Source of the DNA: an uncultured Actinomycetes bacterium
GTDB taxonomy: Bacteria > Actinomycetota > Actinomycetes > Nanopelagicales > Nanopelagicaceae
Assembly: GCA_903867285.1 (NCBI GenBank)
Contig: CAIPQX010000009.1
Span: forward strand, 1-10,318
Length of the DNA stretch: 10,318 bases
Reading direction: 5' to 3'
Made by a program: the position numbers and the translations under genes
Notes under the pieces: generated by a model
Told to the model about the DNA's origin: nothing
Database searches by the model: none
The model's input: only the letters and a program-made list of their open reading frames with translations
Shown: piece by piece, positions 5,979 through 10,318 of the stretch
How the letters are laid out: every line of letters starts with the position of its first letter
Position numbering within the stretch: position 1 is the first letter of the stretch

Positions 5979-7547
5979 ATGAGCGCCGAATCCAAATCTT
6001 TTTACCTCACGACGCCGATTTACTATGTCAACGATGCCCCTCATATCGGCCACGCGTACACGACTGTCGCCGGCGATGTGCTTACGCGTTGGCACCGTCA
6101 GCGTGGTGAGTCAGTCTGGTTCCTCACTGGAACTGATGAGCACGGGCAGAAAGTACTCAATACCGCCAAGGCAAATAACGTCGAACCCCAAGAGTGGTGC
6201 GACAAGCTTGTAGAAGGCGCCTGGAAGCCAGTCTGGGAAGCACTCAATATTGCCAATGACGATTTCATCCGCACCACAGAGCCCCGCCACATGGAACGCG
6301 TACAACGCTTTCTCTCTGGACTCAAGGATCAAGGTCATATCTACGCCGGCAAGTATGAAGGTCCATATTGCATTGGGTGCGAAGAATTTAAACTGCCGGG
6401 GGATCTTCTCCCTGGGGGACTCTGTCCTACTCACTCAACACCGTGCGAAATTCTGAGCGAAGAGAACTGGTTCTTTAGGCTTTCCGCCTTTGTGCCCGCC
6501 CTACTGGAGCGCTACAAAACAGATCCCGCAACGTGTGAGCCAACATCCGCGCGCAATGAAGTTATCTCGTTTCTCGAAGGCGAAGTTCAAGATCTTTCAA
6601 TTTCGCGATCCACCTTTGATTGGGGAATTCCCGTTCCGTGGGATACCAAGCAAGTTATTTATGTCTGGTTCGACGCGCTCCTCAACTATGCAACAGCAGT
6701 TGGCTTGGGCGATGCGGTCGGTACCGCTGGAGCGGAGAAGTTTGCGCAGACCTGGCCCGCCGATGTGCACTTAGTAGGAAAAGATATCTTGCGATTCCAT
6801 TCCGTTATCTGGCCCGCAATGCTGATGGCTGCTGGATTGCCATTGCCCAAAAAAGTATTCGCACACGGATGGTTACTGGTCGGCGGCGAGAAGATGAGTA
6901 AATCCAAGCTCACTGGAATCGCACCTTCGGATATCACTGACCATTTCGGCGTTGACGCATTCCGCTATTACTTCTTGCGCGCGATTCCCTTTGGCAGCGA
7001 TGGTTCCTTCTCTTGGGAAGATATGTCGGCACGTTACACGTCAGAGCTAGCAAATGACTTCGGCAACTTGGCCTCGCGCTTGATTGCCATGATCGAGAAG
7101 TATTGCGATGGGGTAATTCCTGCTGTCGCTCACGATGATGTCTTAAGCGCCGCTCTCAATAGCGCTGCCGAAACTGCAGATGCAGCGATCTGCGCCTTGG
7201 ACTTCCAAGGGGGCATCAACGCCATTATTGATTTTTGTAAGCGAGTAAATGGCTATGTCACTGAGCAGGCCCCGTGGGTCTTGGCTAAAGATCCGGCTAA
7301 CAAAGTGGAGCTCGATAAAGTCTTGTACAACACCGCTGATTCCATTCGCGCTTTGGCGGTCTTGCTTCATCCCGTGATGCCCGCAACTACGCAAATACTC
7401 TGGGAGAGCCTCGGCGCTCAAGAGACGCTGGGCGATATCGGTTTGCAGAAGATTGGCGCTGTCTCCCGTTGGGGACAGTTGCCACCAGGTTCTCAAGTGA
7501 CGAAAGGCGCGGTGCTCTTTCCGCGGCTAGAAGAAAAAGCGGAGTAG
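5979..7547 (+). CDS. metG: Methionyl-tRNA synthetase
   Basis: Class I aminoacyl-tRNA synthetase charging tRNA-Met in the cytosol. The 522-residue product has TTPIYYVNDAPHIGHAY with the HIGH motif at 22-25, FLTGTDEHGQK (48-58), the KMSKS motif at 305-309, and a helical anticodon-binding region after about 350. There is no C-terminal Trbp/OB-fold dimerisation domain, normal for this short form. The connective-peptide knuckle has C131-x2-C134 and C149-x2-H152, the C/C/C/H zinc set of the Thermus-type enzyme. YVWFDALLNYATAVG (228-242) is also typical. It starts nine bases after the rsmI stop and ends directly against the tatD ATG (TAGATG), so it sits in one transcription unit with its neighbours. 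Confidence 0.97.
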   Translation: MSAESKSFYLTTPIYYVNDAPHIGHAYTTVAGDVLTRWHRQRGESVWFLTGTDEHGQKVLNTAKANNVEPQEWCDKLVEGAWKPVWEALNIANDDFIRTTEPRHMERVQRFLSGLKDQGHIYAGKYEGPYCIGCEEFKLPGDLLPGGLCPTHSTPCEILSEENWFFRLSAFVPALLERYKTDPATCEPTSARNEVISFLEGEVQDLSISRSTFDWGIPVPWDTKQVIYVWFDALLNYATAVGLGDAVGTAGAEKFAQTWPADVHLVGKDILRFHSVIWPAMLMAAGLPLPKKVFAHGWLLVGGEKMSKSKLTGIAPSDITDHFGVDAFRYYFLRAIPFGSDGSFSWEDMSARYTSELANDFGNLASRLIAMIEKYCDGVIPAVAHDDVLSAALNSAAETADAAICALDFQGGINAIIDFCKRVNGYVTEQAPWVLAKDPANKVELDKVLYNTADSIRALAVLLHPVMPATTQILWESLGAQETLGDIGLQKIGAVSRWGQLPPGSQVTKGAVLFPRLEEKAE

Positions 7548-8405
7548 ATGTCGGATCGTCACTCGCTTAAAGAACCGCGCCCCGCTGCGCCGGTTCCCGA
7601 ACCACTTTCCCGACCATGTATTGATGTTCATGCGCATATGGAGTTGGTCACCGAGAGTGCGCCCGATTCCCCTGAAATTCGCGAACTGCTTGATTCCGCC
7701 GCGCGCGCTGGAATCGATCGCGTGGTTCAAGTCGGGTATTCCGCGGAGCAATCAAGATGGGGCGTTAAGTGCGCTGAAGCTTTTCCCGGGCGAGTCTTAG
7801 CGGCAGTCGCTCTTCACCCTAATGAAGCTCCGGTTGTTGCCGATCTCGAAGGCGACTTAGCGATCATTGAAGAACTTGCCCGCCACCCCAGAGTCCGAGC
7901 TATCGGTGAAACCGGATTAGATTTCTTTAGAACCGAACCAGAGCTGCGTGATAAGCAGGCTTATTCATTCCGTAGACATATCGCCCTAGCTAAAGAGGTT
8001 GATAAGGCGCTGGTAATTCATGATCGCAATGCGCATCGCGCCGTACTCGATACCTTGCTCGAAGTCGGGGCTCCCCAGAGCACGATATTTCATTGCTACT
8101 CGGGTGATGCAGAGATGGCGCGCGAATGTATCGATGCCGGTTACATCCTTTCCTTTGCTGGCACCGTTACCTTTAAGAACGCTCCAGAGCTGCGCGAGGC
8201 GGCAAAGATGGTTCCGATCGATCAACTCTTGCTGGAAACGGATTCACCCTTCTTAGCCCCGATGCCACACCGTGGAGCTCTCAATACCCCAGCCCAGGTA
8301 GCGAATATTGCGCGCTTTATCGCCGAACTTCGGGGCGAGAGTGTTGATTACATCTGCGATCGCGTCACTGAAAATGCACTGCGCCTCTTTGGAAGTTTCG
8401 ATTAG
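7548..8405 (+). CDS. tatD: TatD-family metal-dependent DNase/hydrolase
   Basis: TIM-barrel amidohydrolase-fold enzyme of the TatD family; E. coli TatD is a 3'-5' exonuclease linked to DNA repair and DNA degradation. The 285-residue product carries the metal-site residues: DVHAHM with H28 and H30, GETGLDFF with E121, VIHDRNAH with H158, FHCYSGD with H182, and ETDSPFLAP with D232. A Pro-rich N-terminal extension of about 22 residues (APVPEPLSRP) and SRWGVK...AVALHPNEAP (69-94) are as in actinobacterial TatD proteins. The ATG directly abuts the metG stop, and its own stop directly abuts the rsmA ATG. In many actinobacteria a resuscitation-promoting-factor gene lies between tatD and rsmA; here there is none. 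The exact substrate in this organism is not evident. Confidence 0.93.
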   Translation: MSDRHSLKEPRPAAPVPEPLSRPCIDVHAHMELVTESAPDSPEIRELLDSAARAGIDRVVQVGYSAEQSRWGVKCAEAFPGRVLAAVALHPNEAPVVADLEGDLAIIEELARHPRVRAIGETGLDFFRTEPELRDKQAYSFRRHIALAKEVDKALVIHDRNAHRAVLDTLLEVGAPQSTIFHCYSGDAEMARECIDAGYILSFAGTVTFKNAPELREAAKMVPIDQLLLETDSPFLAPMPHRGALNTPAQVANIARFIAELRGESVDYICDRVTENALRLFGSFD

Positions 8406-9239
8406 ATGACCACCCTCCTTGGTGCAGCTGAGATTCGTGAAATAGCGGCGCGCATCGGAGTAAATCCCACCAAGAAGTTGGGGCAGAACTTTGTAGTCGA
8501 TGCAAATACTTGCCGTCGCATCGTCAAGGTTGCAGATGTGCGCAGTGATGATGTGGCTCTTGAAATAGGACCCGGCTTAGGATCACTAACGCTCGCCCTC
8601 CTGGAGATCGCCAGCAAGGTGGTCGCGATCGAGATCGATCAACGCTTGGCTGCTGAACTTCCACTAACAGTTGCTGCGCATGGATTTAACGCTGAGAATT
8701 TAATAGTGCGCAATGAAGATGCACTGACCACGCAATCACTTCCCTTGGAGCCAACAATCTTGGTTGCGAACTTGCCGTACAACATCTCGGTTCCGGTATT
8801 GCTGCACTTCCTGCAGAAATTTCCCACTATTAGATCTGGTGTGGTGATGGTGCAGAGCGAGGTCGCTGATCGCCTAGTAGCCAAACCCGGCTCCAAGAGT
8901 TACGGCTCCCCATCGGTTAAGGCCACTTGGTGGGCGGAGCTATCTGGTGCTGGCAATGTAGCGCGGCAGGTATTTTGGCCAATCCCCAATGTTGATTCAT
9001 CGCTCGTCCGCTTTGTTCGCCATGAAGCCGCTGGTGATGAACCCGCACGGCAAGTTACCTTCTCGGTAATCGATGCCGCTTTCGCCCAACGGCGCAAGAT
9101 GTTGCGTGGAGCCCTTTCGCAACTATTCGAGGGGAGCGCTGAGGCCGCCATCGCCCGCGCTGGAATCGACCCTACTGCTCGTGGAGAGACACTTCTACTC
9201 AGCGACTTTATGGCTATTGCTAATACTCTTACCCCATGA
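8406..9239 (+). CDS. rsmA: 16S rRNA (adenine1518/1519-N6)-dimethyltransferase
   Basis: Also known as KsgA: dimethylates two adjacent adenines near the 3' end of 16S rRNA during late 30S assembly; its loss gives kasugamycin resistance in other bacteria. The 277-residue product shows PTKKLGQNFVVDANTC (21-36), SAM-binding motif I LEIGPGLGSLTLAL (52-65), the acidic EID at 76-78, and the catalytic NLPYNI (122-127, the N-x-P-[YF] motif). FAQRRKMLRGAL in the C-terminal part is also typical. The start codon immediately follows the tatD stop (TAGATG). The stop overlaps the ispE start by four bases (ATGA at 9236-9239), indicating translational coupling. The rsmA-ispE pairing is widespread in actinobacteria. 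All catalytic motifs are intact. Confidence 0.97.
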   Translation: MTTLLGAAEIREIAARIGVNPTKKLGQNFVVDANTCRRIVKVADVRSDDVALEIGPGLGSLTLALLEIASKVVAIEIDQRLAAELPLTVAAHGFNAENLIVRNEDALTTQSLPLEPTILVANLPYNISVPVLLHFLQKFPTIRSGVVMVQSEVADRLVAKPGSKSYGSPSVKATWWAELSGAGNVARQVFWPIPNVDSSLVRFVRHEAAGDEPARQVTFSVIDAAFAQRRKMLRGALSQLFEGSAEAAIARAGIDPTARGETLLLSDFMAIANTLTP

Positions 9240-10156
9240 GGCGTAACGGCGTAGTTGTTCGAGTTCCCGGGAAGGTGAACTTACAACTCTCCGTTGGCCC
9301 ATTGGACTCTGACGGGTATCACGAAGTCACTACGGTCTTTCAAGCGATCTCAATTTATGATGATGTCACCGTTAAATTTGCTGAGCCAGGTTCTGGAATT
9401 ACCTTAGATATCAGCGGATCGACCTCCCACGGTGTTCCGCTCGACGAAACAAATCTGGCCTATCGCGCCGCCCAACTGATGATAGATCGACATGATCTCG
9501 ATTCTGATATTTCGATTCACATCAAGAAAGAGATTCCCGTTGCAGGAGGAATGGCCGGCGGAAGCGCAGATGCCGCCGCAGTTATTGTCGCTTTTGATGC
9601 ACTCTACGAACTTGGTATGTCACGTGATGGAATGGAGAAAATCGGCGCCGAACTTGGAAGTGATGTTCCCTTCGCTATCACTGGTGGTATCGCAATTGGA
9701 CGTGGTCATGGAGATCACCTGACCCCAGTACTGGCGTGCGGAAGTTATAACTGGGTGCTCGCAATGGCACCGCAAGGGTTATCGACGCAATCTGTTTATA
9801 ACGAATGCGATCGATTACGAACTGGCTTAGATATTGCCAGACCGCAGGTGGGAGATCAGATCTTGCAGGCGCTGCGCGCAGGGGATGCCGAATTGGTGGG
9901 CAAGTCACTTTCCAATGATCTGCAATCTGCTGCTTGTTCTTTGCGGCCCGCGCTTCGACTGGTACTCGATGTTGGCATTGATTATGGGGCGCTGGGAGCA
10001 GTCGTCTCGGGTAGCGGCCCCACTGTGGCATTCCTGGTTGCAGATGAAGAGCGCGCTTTAGACCTGACGGTGGCCTTAAGTGCGAGCGGGGTTGTGGCGG
10101 GGGTAATTCGTGCCACTGGACCGACCTTTGGCGCACGGGTAATAGAAACCCTCTGA
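9236..10156 (+). CDS. ispE: 4-diphosphocytidyl-2-C-methyl-D-erythritol kinase
   Basis: GHMP-family kinase phosphorylating CDP-methylerythritol in the MEP pathway to isopentenyl diphosphate, so the organism probably makes isoprenoids by this route. The 306-residue product shows VPGKVNLQLSVG with catalytic Lys13, DGYHEVTTVFQAIS (26-39), the glycine-rich ATP loop PVAGGMAGGSADAAA (101-115), GSDVPFAITGG with the catalytic-type Asp143, and the late GHMP motif VSGSGPTVAFL. The chosen ATG overlaps the rsmA stop. It is the last protein gene of the run. A 56-base gap follows with a probable tRNA promoter and no clear terminator, so some ispE transcripts may read into the tRNA. Confidence 0.97.
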   Translation: MRRNGVVVRVPGKVNLQLSVGPLDSDGYHEVTTVFQAISIYDDVTVKFAEPGSGITLDISGSTSHGVPLDETNLAYRAAQLMIDRHDLDSDISIHIKKEIPVAGGMAGGSADAAAVIVAFDALYELGMSRDGMEKIGAELGSDVPFAITGGIAIGRGHGDHLTPVLACGSYNWVLAMAPQGLSTQSVYNECDRLRTGLDIARPQVGDQILQALRAGDAELVGKSLSNDLQSAACSLRPALRLVLDVGIDYGALGAVVSGSGPTVAFLVADEERALDLTVALSASGVVAGVIRATGPTFGARVIETL

Positions 10157-10177
10157 CCGCGCAAAAAACTGGTGTAT

Positions 10178-10206
10178 TTGTCGCATTGGCGTTAATAAGG
10201 GACAAT
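10178..10206 (+). promoter_or_regulatory. Candidate promoter of tRNA-Gln
   Basis: TTGTCG (10178-10183) and GACAAT (10201-10206) are separated by 17 bases, close to the TTGACA/TANNNT pattern at ideal spacing. The expected transcript start falls at about 10210-10213, at or just before the tRNA 5' end. This is the best two-box promoter in the window. Confidence 0.5.
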
Positions 10207-10212
10207 TCAGGT

Positions 10213-10284
10213 TCCGCCATTGTGTAGTGGCTAGCACATGGGCCTTTGAAGCCCAGGGTCCAGGATCGATACCTGGTGGCGGAG
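10213..10284 (+). tRNA. trnQ: tRNA-Gln, anticodon UUG
   Basis: A 72-base cloverleaf can be folded by hand. The acceptor stem TCCGCCA pairs perfectly with TGGCGGA, with discriminator G at 10284 as expected for tRNA-Gln. The D arm has three pairs (GTG/CAC) around a loop containing GTGG, the same short D stem seen in other tRNA-Gln. The anticodon stem TGGGC/GCCCA encloses CTTTGAA, giving anticodon TTG (reads CAA). The variable loop is four bases, and the T stem CCAGG/CCTGG encloses ATCGATA. CCA is not encoded (CAAA follows). The T loop begins with A rather than T. The glutamine assignment rests on anticodon, discriminator and D-arm shape. Confidence 0.93.
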
Positions 10285-10293
10285 CAAAGCAAA

Positions 10294-10315
10294 GCCACCC
10301 GACCAAAAGGGCGGC
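10294..10315 (+). terminator. Possible terminator hairpin after tRNA-Gln (cut by window edge)
   Basis: GCCACCC and GGGCGGC can pair around the eight-base loop GACCAAAA, with one A-C mismatch in seven positions. It begins nine bases after the tRNA end, where a terminator is expected. The window ends three bases later, so a T-run cannot be checked. Confidence 0.35.
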
Positions 10316-10318
10316 GGA

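Noticed and set aside
9678..10298. 206-codon minus-strand open frame across ispE and the tRNA
   Set aside because: It is antisense to the clear ispE frame and covers the tRNA gene; composition is Pro/Arg-rich with no recognisable domain.
1..10318. Mobile elements, CRISPR arrays, prophage or defence genes
   Set aside because: I saw no spaced direct repeats, no terminal inverted repeats with a transposase and no nuclease/toxin cassette; every stretch is covered by core genes or gaps of at most about 56 bases.

Overview
The window reads as a stretch of core chromosome from a streamlined actinobacterium. Base composition is close to half G+C by eye. Genes are packed with gaps of 0 to about 55 bases. 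The gene neighbourhood is typically actinobacterial: formyl-THF cyclo-ligase / MoeA-like Glp / RimJ / SepX (GlpR), then Pmt divergent from RsmI, then MetG-TatD-KsgA-IspE. Compact genes and mid G+C suggest a free-living, genome-reduced lineage (for example a freshwater group such as Nanopelagicales or a small Microbacteriaceae). That placement is inference; I cannot tell these apart from the sequence alone. No mobile element, CRISPR array, phage gene or island signature is visible.

Layout. Positions 1-841 (+) hold the C-terminal part of a CtaG-type cytochrome c oxidase assembly protein that runs off the left edge. It converges with, and overlaps by 29 bases, a 5-formyltetrahydrofolate cyclo-ligase (813-1385, -). 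A 47-base divergent gap separates that gene from a three-gene + strand cluster: glp (gephyrin/MoeA-like, 1433-2350), rimJ-type acetyltransferase (2353-2928) and sepX/glpR (2984-3733). This cluster meets the protein O-mannosyltransferase gene (3736-5097, -) tail to tail with two bases between stops. A 32-base divergent gap follows, then a + strand run rsmI (5130-5969), metG (5979-7547), tatD (7548-8405), rsmA/ksgA (8406-9239) and ispE (9236-10156), with abutting or overlapping junctions. A tRNA-Gln(UUG) with its own likely promoter occupies 10213-10284, followed by a possible terminator hairpin cut by the right edge.

How the genes work together. The right half is a translation/housekeeping operon: two 16S rRNA methyltransferases, a tRNA synthetase, a TatD nuclease and an isoprenoid kinase. 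The glp-rimJ-sepX cluster corresponds to the actinobacterial cell-division pair in which a gephyrin-like protein and a membrane receptor act with FtsZ.

Most of the window is ordinary. The standout is Glp. It is only 305 residues and lacks, cleanly and in frame, the domain II region of MoeA/gephyrin, and its molybdopterin-site motifs are degenerate. Its predicted membrane partner keeps its conserved features. This looks like a minimal, non-catalytic gephyrin kept for cell division, and it is the best candidate here for something under-described.
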